Source of the DNA: Desulfovibrio sp.
Lineage (GTDB): Bacteria > Desulfobacterota > Desulfovibrionia > Desulfovibrionales > Desulfovibrionaceae
NCBI RefSeq assembly: GCF_014803725.1
Contig: NZ_JAAVBE010000015.1
Span: 1-64,000 of the forward strand
Direction: 5' to 3'
DNA length: 64,000 bases
Every line of letters begins with the position of its first letter. The first letter of the stretch is position 1. The notes beneath the pieces were generated by a model. It was not told the DNA's origin, did no database searches, and saw only the letters and a program-made list of their open reading frames with translations. Positions 47,600 to 57,667 of the stretch are shown here, in pieces. The translations under genes and the position numbers were made by a program.

Positions 47600-48721
47600 C
47601 TAGGCCGGCTCGCTCCGTGGTTCCGCGGTCTCACGCAGCAGCTTTTGCCACGCCGCGGCCGCGTTTTCGAGGCTGAAATCCTCGGCGCGCCGCATGCCGG
47701 CTTCGATTTGGGCGGCGTCGGGCGGAGACTCGAGTACGGCTTCCAGCGCGTCGGCCAGCGCGCGTGCGTCGTTCATGGGTACGAGGCGGCCAAATTCGCC
47801 GCCGCGCAGGATCTCGGCCGGCCCGCTCGGGCAATCGGTGGCGACCACGGGGATGCCCAGGCAGAGGGCCTCGACGAGCACATTGGGGGAGCCTTCCCGG
47901 TTGGAACTCAAGGCCAGTACGGCGGAACGCGCCATGAGGGCGTAAGGGTTGCGCTGGTAGCCGGCAAAGAAGACATGCCCTTCCATGCCCATGTCCTTGG
48001 CGAGCTGCCCAAGGCCTTCCCTTTGCGAACCCCGGCCCGCAAGGCAGAGGTTGAAGTCGCGCCCGCGCTCGCGCAAAAGCGCGCCGGCCTCCATGAGCAG
48101 GGGAAGGTTTTTTTCCTTCTCCAGCCTGCCCACGGCGACGATGACGGGCTTCTCGAAGCAGGCTTCGAGAGCCTGGGGCAGGGGCGCCTGCGCCTGCCTG
48201 CGGATCTTTTCGAGATCCGAGGGGTTCCTGAGCACCCGCAGGCGCGGGGCGAGCGCGGGCCAAAGAGCGGCACCGGAACGCCCGACGCCCTCGCTCACGC
48301 ACACAGTAAAGCGGCAGCGCCGCAAGGCCCAGCCCAGAAGCGCCTTGTACACCCGGGCGGACAGGCCGCGCTTTCCCGCGAGCTTGCCGCGCAGGTCCGT
48401 GTGCAGCCAGGCCACGGCCTTTGCCGGGGCGAGGAGCGCGGCCGCCAAGATGCTTTGCAGCTGCACGGTGCCGACCACCGCGTCGCTCTCCGCCGCCATT
48501 TGGCGGATTTTCAGGAAGTGCCGCAGCTTTGGGAACAGGCCCGGCTTGTCCGGCATGGAGAAGTTTTGCCCTTCCGGCAGCATGGCGGCCAGTTGCGGCA
48601 GGTGGTGCAGGCAGCAGACCGTGGAGTCGAAGGCGCTCCCGGGCAGGCTTTTGGCGACATCGAGGCTGATCTTTTCCGCGCCGCCGGCCCAGTCGTGCAT
48701 GATGAACAGGCATTTCAGCAT
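47600..48721 (-). CDS. GT4 family glycosyltransferase
   Basis: A 373-residue retaining transferase for surface polysaccharide. It reads MLKCLFIMHDWAGGAEKISLDVAKSL at the start, where GGAE is the acceptor loop. The donor half has VIVAVGRLEKEKNLPLLMEA and NREGSPNVLVEALCLGIPVVATD, the E-x7-E motif. It is the last gene of a minus-strand cluster of glycan genes. About ten bases separate it from the GT2 gene before it. Sugar and linkage are unknown. Confidence 0.92.
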   Translation of the reverse strand: MLKCLFIMHDWAGGAEKISLDVAKSLPGSAFDSTVCCLHHLPQLAAMLPEGQNFSMPDKPGLFPKLRHFLKIRQMAAESDAVVGTVQLQSILAAALLAPAKAVAWLHTDLRGKLAGKRGLSARVYKALLGWALRRCRFTVCVSEGVGRSGAALWPALAPRLRVLRNPSDLEKIRRQAQAPLPQALEACFEKPVIVAVGRLEKEKNLPLLMEAGALLRERGRDFNLCLAGRGSQREGLGQLAKDMGMEGHVFFAGYQRNPYALMARSAVLALSSNREGSPNVLVEALCLGIPVVATDCPSGPAEILRGGEFGRLVPMNDARALADALEAVLESPPDAAQIEAGMRRAEDFSLENAAAAWQKLLRETAEPRSEPA

Positions 48722-48730
48722 GGCGCCAGC

Positions 48731-49735
48731 CTAGTGGCCTTTGAGGGGCCGTATCCTTTTCATGATATCGTAGCTGCGGAAAAGCAGGAGCCGCGCGGGC
48801 ATGAGCCTGTCGTCGCTTAAAATTTTCAGCACCAGCGGCATGAGGAATTTCTTGATGCCCGGATATTCGCAACGGATGAGCGACGCGACCTGCGGCGCCC
48901 TGGCGGCGCATATCGCAAGGGCTGTTTCACGCTCCTCCTTCCTTGCGCGGTGAAAACCGCCGAGGCGTCTCAGGGCCTCCCGCGCCCAGACCCGGTATCC
49001 ATAAGGATCGGTGGCATAAACCTTCCTTTCATTCAAGGTTTGTAAAATGGAGGCAGTGGCATCGATACAGGCTTCGATTTTTTTGAGCGGGCGATTGCGA
49101 TAGGCGCCAACACTGTTTGCGCGCACAACTTGCGTATAAACTATATCGTCGACGCATGCCACCTTTAAAGGCAACGAAATTGCCTCGGAGAGAAATAACA
49201 AGTCCACAGCTATAGGTGCCTCGTCATGGAGCCTCACTTTTCCACGAATTTTATCCGCGCGATAAATGGCACTCCACCAGTCGTCATTAAAGCACAGCGG
49301 ACTTTTTGACATGATGTCTTCGTGCCATTGGCGCGGCGTTTCGTGCGCTGAGCCGTCCGTCTCGAGGATCCTTGACCGCCCCTTGATGATATCCGCTCCG
49401 CTTCTTTCCGCTTCGGCCAAGAGAATCTTGCAAAAATCCGGTTCAATGGTGTCATCGCAATCGGGAGTGGCGATCCAGCGGCCTGTGGACATGTCCAGGC
49501 CACGGTTCCTGGCGGCGGCGTGACCGGAATTCCTTTCATTGACCAGGATTTTAATGCGCGGGTCGCGGTCCGCGAAAGAGCGCACTATTTGCGGCGTGCC
49601 GTCGGTCGAGGCGTCATCAATCACGATGATTTCAAGATCGGGCACTGACTGGTCCACGACGCTTTGCAGGCAGTCAGCCAGCCATTTTTCGCCATTATAA
49701 ACGGGGATGATGAAGGAAACGAGGGGTTGCTCCAT
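48731..49735 (-). CDS. GT2 family glycosyltransferase
   Basis: A 334-residue inverting transferase with the GT-A fold: PLVSFIIPVYNGEKWLADCLQSVVDQ, IIVIDDASTDGTPQIV, DRDPRIKILVNERNSGHAAARNRGLDMSTGRWIATPDCDD (the DxD-like metal site). The C-terminal part has a basic amphipathic end. Codon use is clearly more AT-rich (about 45-50% GC in 49000-49600) than in its neighbours, suggesting transfer. It begins six bases after the flippase gene ends, with GGAGTCATGACCC as the ribosome site. Confidence 0.92.
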   Translation of the reverse strand: MEQPLVSFIIPVYNGEKWLADCLQSVVDQSVPDLEIIVIDDASTDGTPQIVRSFADRDPRIKILVNERNSGHAAARNRGLDMSTGRWIATPDCDDTIEPDFCKILLAEAERSGADIIKGRSRILETDGSAHETPRQWHEDIMSKSPLCFNDDWWSAIYRADKIRGKVRLHDEAPIAVDLLFLSEAISLPLKVACVDDIVYTQVVRANSVGAYRNRPLKKIEACIDATASILQTLNERKVYATDPYGYRVWAREALRRLGGFHRARKEERETALAICAARAPQVASLIRCEYPGIKKFLMPLVLKILSDDRLMPARLLLFRSYDIMKRIRPLKGH

Positions 49736-49741
49736 GATGGG

Positions 49742-51031
49742 TCATGACTCCGGATTCGGGGTGGGGGAAAGGAAGCCCGGGCAGTATTTCCGGATGCAAA
49801 TGGCCAGCGCCGCGAAAAAGAGCAGGGAGAGAACGATATTGAGGCAGGCCGCACCCTTGAGCCCGAACAGCGTGGGCAGCAACATGGCCAGCGGCAGGCT
49901 GGCGGCGGCCACGAACACAGAGGAGAAAAAATAGGGCCGCTCGTGCCCTGAGGCGACCAGCACCTGAGGGCCGATGACGCCATTCATGCCCATGATGGGC
50001 AATGCGGCGACCATGATGTTGAGGATGGGGATGGCCTCGGCGTACTTGGCGCCCAGGGCGAGCGGAATCAGCCACGGCGCCGTGAACCAGAGCAGGAGCG
50101 CCGCCAGCAGCAACAGGCCCACGGTCACGATGAGGGACCAGAACAGCATCCGCCCGGCTGTTTTCGCGTTGCCGTGGCGCAGGGCGCAGATCTCGGGGTA
50201 GATGGTCTGGGTCAGGGGCTCGCTCGCGTCGGAAACGGCCTTGATGATCTTGTCCGCGGCGAGGTAGATGCCCATCTCCGCCGGCAGGAGAAAATAGCCA
50301 AGCACGAGTTTTGCGGTCTCCGCATGGACCATATTGGTCAGATTATTGGCGAAAAGGGTCCTGGTTTTGCGCAGGATGCGCCAGGCCCTCTTGAGGTTCA
50401 GCCTGAAGGGCCAGCTCTTGGAGAGATCCCGCAGGAGATAGGCGGACACAAGGGCCCTGCAGAGAAAATTGAACGCAAAATACAAGCCCCAGCGTTCAGG
50501 GCGGTCGATGAGGAGGACGATGAGGGCGAGGATGGTGAGGTTCGCGAGCGTTTCCCAAATGGTCACGCGGCGCATGCCCTGGCGCACCCCCCGATAAAAC
50601 CACAGGGGCCTGAAGCCGCGCGCGACACCATAGAGAATGGCGAGCAAGTAGACGCCAGGATATTCGCGGGCATAGGGGATGACCGGCACGAGGAGGAGGG
50701 CCCCCAGAAGGCAAAAGCCGGCGAGAAGAAACTTGGCCGAAGTGACGGCCCCGAGGATGGCCGCCTGCCGGTGCCTGCCGCCACGGGCGAAGGCCACGTC
50801 CCGCACGGCGCCGAGGGTGAAGCCCCAGTTCATCAGCGTCTCCACCATGGACGGCAGGATGCTGAAATACATGAGGATACCGAAGGTGCGCATGTCCAGG
50901 ATACGCGCGAGCCACGGGATGGCGAGCAGCGGCAGCACGATCTGGGTGGCCTTGATGGCGCCGAGGGAGAAAAAGACCCCGAACAGGGGCCGGAAGAGGC
51001 TAAGGGGACCTGGGCCATTATCACGCCGCAT
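49742..51031 (-). CDS. Wzx-like polysaccharide flippase
   Basis: The 429-residue protein has about 12 hydrophobic helices and the MATE/PST pattern of O-unit flippases (FGVFFSLGAIKATQIVLPLLAIPWLARILDMRTFGILMYF at the start). It would move lipid-linked oligosaccharide across the inner membrane. I chose ATG 51031, which overlaps the preceding glycosyltransferase by 11 bases. It sits in a block of polysaccharide genes with a deacetylase and three transferases. No Wzy gene lies on the same strand, but a ligase-like gene is divergent at 53511. Confidence 0.9.
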   Translation of the reverse strand: MRRDNGPGPLSLFRPLFGVFFSLGAIKATQIVLPLLAIPWLARILDMRTFGILMYFSILPSMVETLMNWGFTLGAVRDVAFARGGRHRQAAILGAVTSAKFLLAGFCLLGALLLVPVIPYAREYPGVYLLAILYGVARGFRPLWFYRGVRQGMRRVTIWETLANLTILALIVLLIDRPERWGLYFAFNFLCRALVSAYLLRDLSKSWPFRLNLKRAWRILRKTRTLFANNLTNMVHAETAKLVLGYFLLPAEMGIYLAADKIIKAVSDASEPLTQTIYPEICALRHGNAKTAGRMLFWSLIVTVGLLLLAALLLWFTAPWLIPLALGAKYAEAIPILNIMVAALPIMGMNGVIGPQVLVASGHERPYFFSSVFVAAASLPLAMLLPTLFGLKGAACLNIVLSLLFFAALAICIRKYCPGFLSPTPNPES

Positions 51032-52157
51032 GCCCCGCCCCCGCGAGGCGGCGGTAGAGCGCCCCGAAGTTCTGATACACCTTGGCGGCGTCGTGCTTCT
51101 CTTCAATATAGGCGCGCGCGGCGCGGCCGACTCGGGACCTGAGTTCGGCATCGGCCAGCAGCTTTTTGACCGTCTCGGCCATGTGCGCCTCGTCCTGGCA
51201 GAGGAAGCCGGTCACGCCGTCCTCGACCACGGCGCGGTTTGCCGGGATGTCCGTGGCGACCACGGGCCTGCCGAGGGCCATGGCCTCGAGCAGTGTGTTG
51301 GAAAGGCCGTCCCAGGCGGAGGAATGGACATAGATGTCGAGCTTCGCCATGCCGGCAAGCGCCTGCTCTCGGGTGAGCCAGCCGGTGCGCGCCACGCTTT
51401 CCGGGAGGAGGTCGGTATCCTTCGACGCGCCGAGCCAGATCCAGCGGACCTCGTCCACGAGCCCCGCTACCTTGGAAAAGTAGACGAAGTTCCGCTGCAG
51501 GGAGAGCCGTCCGCAAGTGCCGGCCAGCAGAGGCTCCCCGGGGGCTTTTTCCGCCGGGGCGCCCGCGCAGGCGTCGATGGCCGAGAGGTCGAGGGCGTTG
51601 GGGATGAAAAAGCACTTCTCTTGGGGGGCGAGGCGCGCGGCGCAGCCGTATTCCTCCTCCCCGCAGGCCACGGTGATGCTGTTGCCCCGGGCGGCGAGCC
51701 ATTCCATGGCGGTACAGACCGCCCTGTTCAAAGGACCGATATGGTCGCGCAGGAAGGAATAGCCGCGCGGGCTGTAGAGCACGGGCCATCCGCCGGAAAA
51801 GGCCGCCATGCGCCCGAGGAAGCCGGCGATGGAGGAATGGCAGTGCACCACGTCCGGCGCGAGTTTTTTGAGGGCGGACTTCAGGGACCGATAGGCTCGA
51901 AAATTCTTGACAGGATGTATCCGGTTTTCCATTTCCGGCAAATACTGGAACTCCACCTCGGGCGGGAAGAGCGCCCGAAAGTTCTCGGGTGTTTCCGGCC
52001 TGAGGGAGTGGATGACGGTAAAGCTGAAGTCGTCCCGCATCATGCGGCAGAGCGTGGCGATGGAAGTGAGGCAGCCGGCGCCGAAGGATTCCACCACATG
52101 CGCCACATGCGGTTTTTTCGTCGCGGGAGGGGCTTCGGGGAAGGAGCCGTTCTTCAT
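51021..52157 (-). CDS. GT4 family glycosyltransferase
   Basis: A 378-residue transferase: PHVAHVVESFGAGCLTSIATL with an acceptor loop, VVHCHSSIAGFLGRMAAF, AGTCGRLSLQRNFVYFSKVAGL, and SAWDGLSNTLLEAMALGRPVVATD (E-x7-E motif). The initial MKNGSFPEAPPATKKP is a flexible tail. Its start overlaps the deacetylase stop (ATGA), and its end overlaps the flippase start. All three are probably made from one message. Confidence 0.92.
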   Translation of the reverse strand: MKNGSFPEAPPATKKPHVAHVVESFGAGCLTSIATLCRMMRDDFSFTVIHSLRPETPENFRALFPPEVEFQYLPEMENRIHPVKNFRAYRSLKSALKKLAPDVVHCHSSIAGFLGRMAAFSGGWPVLYSPRGYSFLRDHIGPLNRAVCTAMEWLAARGNSITVACGEEEYGCAARLAPQEKCFFIPNALDLSAIDACAGAPAEKAPGEPLLAGTCGRLSLQRNFVYFSKVAGLVDEVRWIWLGASKDTDLLPESVARTGWLTREQALAGMAKLDIYVHSSAWDGLSNTLLEAMALGRPVVATDIPANRAVVEDGVTGFLCQDEAHMAETVKKLLADAELRSRVGRAARAYIEEKHDAAKVYQNFGALYRRLAGAGHAA

Positions 52158-53137
52158 GGGCGCCAGTCACCGGGCCCGGTGGGCACGGGCTTGAGGTTCT
52201 TCTCTTTCCAGAGGGCGGCCAGCTCGGGCAGCGTCACGAAACGCACGTCCCAATGCTTCCTGAGCCAGTCGATCCAAGCGCCGACTCTCGCGACCAGGCC
52301 CTCGACAGCCGCCGCATCCGGGATGTGGGGCGCGCCGCCGGGCATCATTTCCGAAGAATGCCAGTTCATCACGAGAACATTTCCGCGTTGGAGGCAAAGC
52401 CTGCTTGTAAGTTTCATGCTCCAGAGCGGGTGATAGGCGGGCAGCAGCGCCATGGTGTTCCAGTGCCGCATGAAGGCGCGCGCCTTTTTGCCCAGGGCGT
52501 TTTGCGGCAGCATATGCAGGTTTGCGGCAAGGCGCGAAAGAGGCGCCACCGTGAGCGGCGCCTCGAACATGCGCCGGCCGCCGTGCTCGATCCAGTAGGG
52601 CTGGTTGGGGGCGGCGAAATGGTTCGCGCCCTCTTGCGGCGTCTTCATCTCATAGAGCGGCCGCACCGAGGCGTCTGCCTCCACGCCGGCCTCGAAAAGC
52701 AGCGGCCAGTGCTTCTTGTGCAGGTCCCAGCGGCCCATGCGGAAAACCTTGAGGTCACGGCCCTGAAAGTCACGGCCGGCCTTAAACACGCTTTCCAGCT
52801 TTGCCGCAAGGAGGCCCTGGTCGAGCTCGCAGGCCGGCACCGCGTAGAGTACGTCCGGCCCCGGGGGAATGGGCGGCGTGTTCCAGAAATGCAGGTGGGC
52901 GCCAATTTCCGCGTCATGGTGGTCGCGCAGGTTTTCCAGCACGGGCCAGGCGCTCCTGTCCGCGAAAACGGTGTGCGCACAGAAGAGGGTCGGCTTCACC
53001 CCGCGCGCGAGCAGCGGCGCGAGCCCCTGGAGCCAGGACACATTGCGCACGCCTGTCACCTTGCAGGGAAAGGCATCGGTAAAGAGGCCCTCTTCCTCCA
53101 CGTCAAGCGTAATCATCACATATATGGGCTTGGGCAT
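52154..53137 (-). CDS. Polysaccharide-deacetylase-like protein
   Basis: A 327-residue carbohydrate-esterase-4-like protein. The start reads PIYVMITLDVEEEGLF, with Asp12 as a metal ligand. EIGAHLHFWNTP carries the two histidines, and NWHSSEMMPGG is near the C-terminal catalytic segment. No signal peptide is seen, so it may act in the cytoplasm on a lipid-linked or nucleotide sugar. It is the first gene in the minus-strand glycan cluster, divergent from the O-antigen-ligase-like gene. Confidence 0.82.
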   Translation of the reverse strand: MPKPIYVMITLDVEEEGLFTDAFPCKVTGVRNVSWLQGLAPLLARGVKPTLFCAHTVFADRSAWPVLENLRDHHDAEIGAHLHFWNTPPIPPGPDVLYAVPACELDQGLLAAKLESVFKAGRDFQGRDLKVFRMGRWDLHKKHWPLLFEAGVEADASVRPLYEMKTPQEGANHFAAPNQPYWIEHGGRRMFEAPLTVAPLSRLAANLHMLPQNALGKKARAFMRHWNTMALLPAYHPLWSMKLTSRLCLQRGNVLVMNWHSSEMMPGGAPHIPDAAAVEGLVARVGAWIDWLRKHWDVRFVTLPELAALWKEKNLKPVPTGPGDWRP

Positions 53138-53510
53138 AGTCTCGTGCTCTTTTCGGCAATACAGCCGTCCCCCCAGGCGGAGCGGGCCATGTCAAGGCCG
53201 GCAGCGTTCGCGCCATCGGCGTTTTTCGCGGCGCTGCGGGCAGCCCCCCGCCGGGCGCTTGCCCGAAGGTGGGCGCCGGGGCGCCGCGCACCGGCGCCCC
53301 CTTGCCGCTTCCCTGTTTTCAGGCAGGAATGTTAATAATATGGAGCGGGATACTTTGCCAGATTAATTTATTCTCCTGTTTTTTCGCATGGCTGGTTGGC
53401 GGGTGCGGTTTCCCGCCTTGAGCTTTTCGCCGCTCCCGCGTATGCTGCACAATTGCCGCCCTTCACCAATGCGGCATGGCCGCCCGAAGGTTCGCTACGG
53501 AGAACGCCGC
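53138..53510. other. Control region between divergent glycan genes
   Basis: This 373-base gap contains an AT-rich core at about 53330-53390 (TTAATAATAT and GATTAATTTATTC), probably the promoters of both directions. No -35/-10 pair is clear enough to call. GC-rich inverted pieces near 53270-53300 could form hairpins. No gene is seen. Confidence 0.5.
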
Positions 53511-54881
53511 ATGATTTGTGATTTCGCCAGCATGACCGCCCGCCTCCGCGCGTTTGCGGAGGGCTGCGCCGCCGCAAGGCGCGAGCGCCCCGCGGATTTC
53601 TGGCACGGGCTGCTGTTCTGGGCGTTCTGGATCTCCCTCGCGTCCTTCCCGCTCGGTTACGGCATGCGCGAGGTCATGCCGCTGGTCTGCGTGGTCTTTC
53701 TTGTGCCCTATTACCGCCATGCGTGGCGTGAGAGCGTGCTTGCGCGCCTCAGGGTGTGGTGGCTCTTTCTCTGCGTGGCCCTCATGACCGCCATCGGCGT
53801 TGTCTGTTCGCCGGACCCGGTGGCGTCCCTGCTGCATGCGGGCACCGGCGTCAACAAGGGCTTCATCCTGCCCTTTATCGCCATGGAGTGCGTGCGCGAC
53901 GGGCGCGACCTCAGGCGCCTTGTCTGGGCCTGCGCGCTCGCCTGCTTCTGGGAGGGCATCGACGGCGTGTGGCAGGCAGCCACGGGCCGCGATTTCATCA
54001 TGGGCTACGCGCTCAATGCCCGGCGCCTCACCGGCAGCCTCGGCGACTACACGGTGGGCAATTATATCGCGCTCGCGCTCATCCCGGCCTTTGGCGTATG
54101 GTTCATCCTCCGGCGCGCCCTCGGCCCGGGCGCCTCGGCCCTGCTCTTCCTGGCGCTGTTCTGGCCGGGCTTCTTCCTCTGCGTCGGCGCGGCGAGCCGC
54201 AGCGGCATGCTGGCCATCGCCACGGCCATCGGGCTCTGGCAACTGCTGCGCGGGGGCTGCGCGCGCTTTTTGCGCGCCGTCCTCTGGCCGGCCCTGGTCT
54301 TCGCCGCCTTTTATCTCTGCCAGGCCCCGAGGCTGCATGTGGAGAGGATCGCCGGCGACGGCCGCTGGAGCCTCTGGGAACTGGCCTGGCGGGTCTTTCT
54401 GGAGCATCCGTGGTTCGGCGCCGGCGCGGGACGCTACAACGCGGCTTTCCGCGAGCTGGGCCTCACCCCGGCCAAGGACGCCCTCACCATCAGCCACCCG
54501 CACGACCTGTACCTCGACCTGCTCTACGCGCACGGCATCGTCGGCTTCAGCCTCGGCATGGTCTTTTTGCTGGGCTTTTTGTGGTGGGGCTGGCAGAAGA
54601 TACGCCCGCAGCTTGCGGCCGAGTGCCGCGAGCCCGGCGGCGGCATTTACTGGCGGCTTGCGGCCTGGTTCTGGCTCGGCTATGCCGCGTGGCTCGTCAA
54701 CGGCATTTTCGGGCATGACTTTTACCGCATCTGGTGGCTCGCGCTCGCCATGAGCCATCTCGGCATCATGATTGGCGCCGTGGTCAACGGGGTGCCGGTA
54801 CGGGAGTCCGAGGGCGCGGCCATGCCCCCGCCGCTTCCGCACGGCGCCCCGGCACCTACTCCCGGTACTTCCGGCTCTTGA
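53511..54881 (+). CDS. O-antigen ligase/polymerase-like membrane protein
   Basis: The 456-residue protein with about 11 helices resembles the Wzy/WaaL family. The large periplasmic loop includes LEHPWFGAGAGRYNAAFRELG and ISHPHDLYLDLLYAHGIVG, a ligase-type signature with an invariant His. It would attach or polymerise O-antigen on lipid A-core. I chose ATG 53511 because GGAGA lies 8 bases before it; an in-frame start further upstream is possible. Its 3' end overlaps the convergent araC-type gene by 26 bases. Confidence 0.87.
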   Translation: MICDFASMTARLRAFAEGCAAARRERPADFWHGLLFWAFWISLASFPLGYGMREVMPLVCVVFLVPYYRHAWRESVLARLRVWWLFLCVALMTAIGVVCSPDPVASLLHAGTGVNKGFILPFIAMECVRDGRDLRRLVWACALACFWEGIDGVWQAATGRDFIMGYALNARRLTGSLGDYTVGNYIALALIPAFGVWFILRRALGPGASALLFLALFWPGFFLCVGAASRSGMLAIATAIGLWQLLRGGCARFLRAVLWPALVFAAFYLCQAPRLHVERIAGDGRWSLWELAWRVFLEHPWFGAGAGRYNAAFRELGLTPAKDALTISHPHDLYLDLLYAHGIVGFSLGMVFLLGFLWWGWQKIRPQLAAECREPGGGIYWRLAAWFWLGYAAWLVNGIFGHDFYRIWWLALAMSHLGIMIGAVVNGVPVRESEGAAMPPPLPHGAPAPTPGTSGS

Positions 54882-55755
54882 GGGGCGGCTGTCCGAAAAG
54901 CCGCTTGTAGTCGCGGTTGAACTGCTGGGCGCTCCCATAGCCCACCCTCGCCGCGGCGAGCCTCGCCTGCTCGTGCTCCTCGAGGATGAGGCGGCGCGCC
55001 TCGTGGAGGCGCAACTGCTTGTAATACTGCAACGGGCTCAGGCCCGTGAGCGTCTTGAACGAGCGGTAGAGCGTGGATTCCGACATATACACCGCCCGCG
55101 CGAGCTCGGCGAGGCTCACGGGCGCGTCCAGATGCTCGCGCAGATAGCCGATGGCCGCGAAAAGCTGCCGCCCGTAGCGGCCGCTGCCGTAGATGGCGTG
55201 AAGCACGTCCGCCTGCGGCCCGGCGAGCAGCAGGTAATGCAGGTCCCTCATGGCCAGCTCGCCGCGCACCGGGACCTGCTCCGGCGCGTCGAGGATATGC
55301 GTCACGCGCACGAGCGTTTCCATGAGGTCGGGGCCGGCGTCCGCGATGGAGATGCCCGGCGTGTGCGGGCTGTGGCGCTCCTTCCAGCCGAGCTGGAGGA
55401 TGAGGTCGCCGATCATTTGCCGGTTGATGTGGAAAAAGAGCGTCAGCAGCGGCTTTTCGGGGCTGGCCTCAATTATCTGCGAAGAGCTCGGCATGTCCAT
55501 GCCCACGAGGAGGAGCTGGTTCTCCGTGAGCGTGTGCTCCTCGGCGCCGTAGAGCGTCCTCTTGCTGCCCTGCACGAGGAGCGAGGCCAGCGGCTGGTCG
55601 AAACGGTGCTCGGAGATGCCCGCATGGTCGCGCCGCGCCATGAACACGCCCGGGATGGCCGTGGGCCGGATGCCGTCCTCCGGCATGCGCGCCAGGAGCG
55701 CCCGCTTCAGGTTTTCGCCCGCGCGGGCTATCCTTTCCCTGTCCTCGTTGCTCAT
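54856..55755 (-). CDS. AraC-family transcriptional regulator
   Basis: The 299-residue protein has an AraC N-terminal arm/cupin-like part (ARRDHAGISEHRFDQPLASLLVQGSKRTLYG) that binds an effector. The two C-terminal helix-turn-helix units (about 205-295) include VSLAELARAVYMSESTLYRSFKTLTGLSPLQYYKQLRL and ARVGYGSAQQFNRDYKRLFG. This architecture is shared with regulators of aldehyde reductase loci such as YqhC. It is divergent from the secreted cupin and reductase genes at 55955, which it probably controls. ATG 55755 was chosen; AAGGTGG precedes it. Confidence 0.9.
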   Translation of the reverse strand: MSNEDRERIARAGENLKRALLARMPEDGIRPTAIPGVFMARRDHAGISEHRFDQPLASLLVQGSKRTLYGAEEHTLTENQLLLVGMDMPSSSQIIEASPEKPLLTLFFHINRQMIGDLILQLGWKERHSPHTPGISIADAGPDLMETLVRVTHILDAPEQVPVRGELAMRDLHYLLLAGPQADVLHAIYGSGRYGRQLFAAIGYLREHLDAPVSLAELARAVYMSESTLYRSFKTLTGLSPLQYYKQLRLHEARRLILEEHEQARLAAARVGYGSAQQFNRDYKRLFGQPPLKSRKYRE

Positions 55756-55824
55756 GTCCACCTTGCCTCCCCGTGGCGGCATGGTAGCACCGCCCGCGGC
55801 CCTCGCAAGCCGGATGAAGGAAAA

Positions 55825-55840
55825 TGGCAATTTTTTGCCA
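55825..55840. promoter_or_regulatory. Inverted repeat, candidate AraC-regulator operator
   Basis: TGGCAA-TTTT-TTGCCA is a perfect 6-4-6 dyad between the divergent araC-type gene and the cupin gene. It lies 10 bases upstream of the -35 box of the promoter at 55851-55879, a position suited to activation. Confidence 0.45.
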
Positions 55841-55850
55841 AAAAGCGGCC

Positions 55851-55879
55851 TTGCCCGCCGGCGGTGCCGCTTCTTATAT
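55851..55879 (+). promoter_or_regulatory. Candidate promoter of the cupin-reductase operon
   Basis: TTGCCC (55851-55856), a 17-base spacer and TTATAT (55874-55879) lie about 75 bases before the cupin ATG. The dyad at 55825-55840 is just upstream. Confidence 0.5.
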
Positions 55880-55954
55880 ATGCCGGCGAAGCCCCGGGGC
55901 AAGGCCCCGGCGCCCTCGACCACGCACCATCAAGCCCAGCACAAGGAGCAGACC

Positions 55955-56443
55955 ATGCGGCATGCGATCTTCGGCATCATCCTTTCGGCCCTTCTGGTGT
56001 TCGCCTTTGCGGCCCCGTCCTTTGCGAACGACGCGCCGGGCCAGTCCATCATCCGCAAGGAAGAGCTCAAATCCGTGAAAGGCGCGGACAGCATCTTCAC
56101 CGGCGACGTGACCATCACGCCGCTCTATCCGGCGAACAACGCCATGCGTTCCAGCGGCGGCAGCGTCACCTTCGCGCCCGGGGCGCGCTCCAACTGGCAT
56201 GTCCATCCCGTGGGCCAGGTGCTGCTCGTCACCGAAGGCGTGGGCCGCACGCAGGAATGGGGCAAGCCCGTGCAGGAAGTGAAGGCCGGCGACATCATCA
56301 TCTGCCCGGTGGGCGTCAAGCACTGGCACGGCGCCAGCCCCGAGACGGCCATGACCCATATCTCCATCTGCGAGGAAAAGGAGCCCGGCAAGGTCGTGGA
56401 GTGGATGGAAAAGGTCACGGACGAGCAGTACAACGGCAAGTAA
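55955..56443 (+). CDS. Exported cupin-domain protein
   Basis: A 162-residue periplasmic protein. Its signal peptide is about 1-25 (...APSFA). The cupin core has NWHVHPVGQVLLVTEG with His82/His84, and VKHWHGAS with His123/His125, the usual metal set. GDVTITPLYPANNAMRSSGGSVTFAPGARSNWH fits carboxymuconolactone-cluster cupins. It probably binds a metal and a small ligand or acts as an isomerase/dioxygenase; activity is unknown. Ribosome site AAGGAGCAGACC precedes ATG. It is first in an operon with a Tat-exported reductase and a dehydrogenase. Confidence 0.9.
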   Translation: MRHAIFGIILSALLVFAFAAPSFANDAPGQSIIRKEELKSVKGADSIFTGDVTITPLYPANNAMRSSGGSVTFAPGARSNWHVHPVGQVLLVTEGVGRTQEWGKPVQEVKAGDIIICPVGVKHWHGASPETAMTHISICEEKEPGKVVEWMEKVTDEQYNGK

Positions 56444-56465
56444 GCGGGTTTTCGCAGGAGCAGCC

Positions 56466-57641
<1,176 letters not shown>

Positions 57642-57667
57642 GCGCGGCAGGCGCCTGGGGGCACAGG

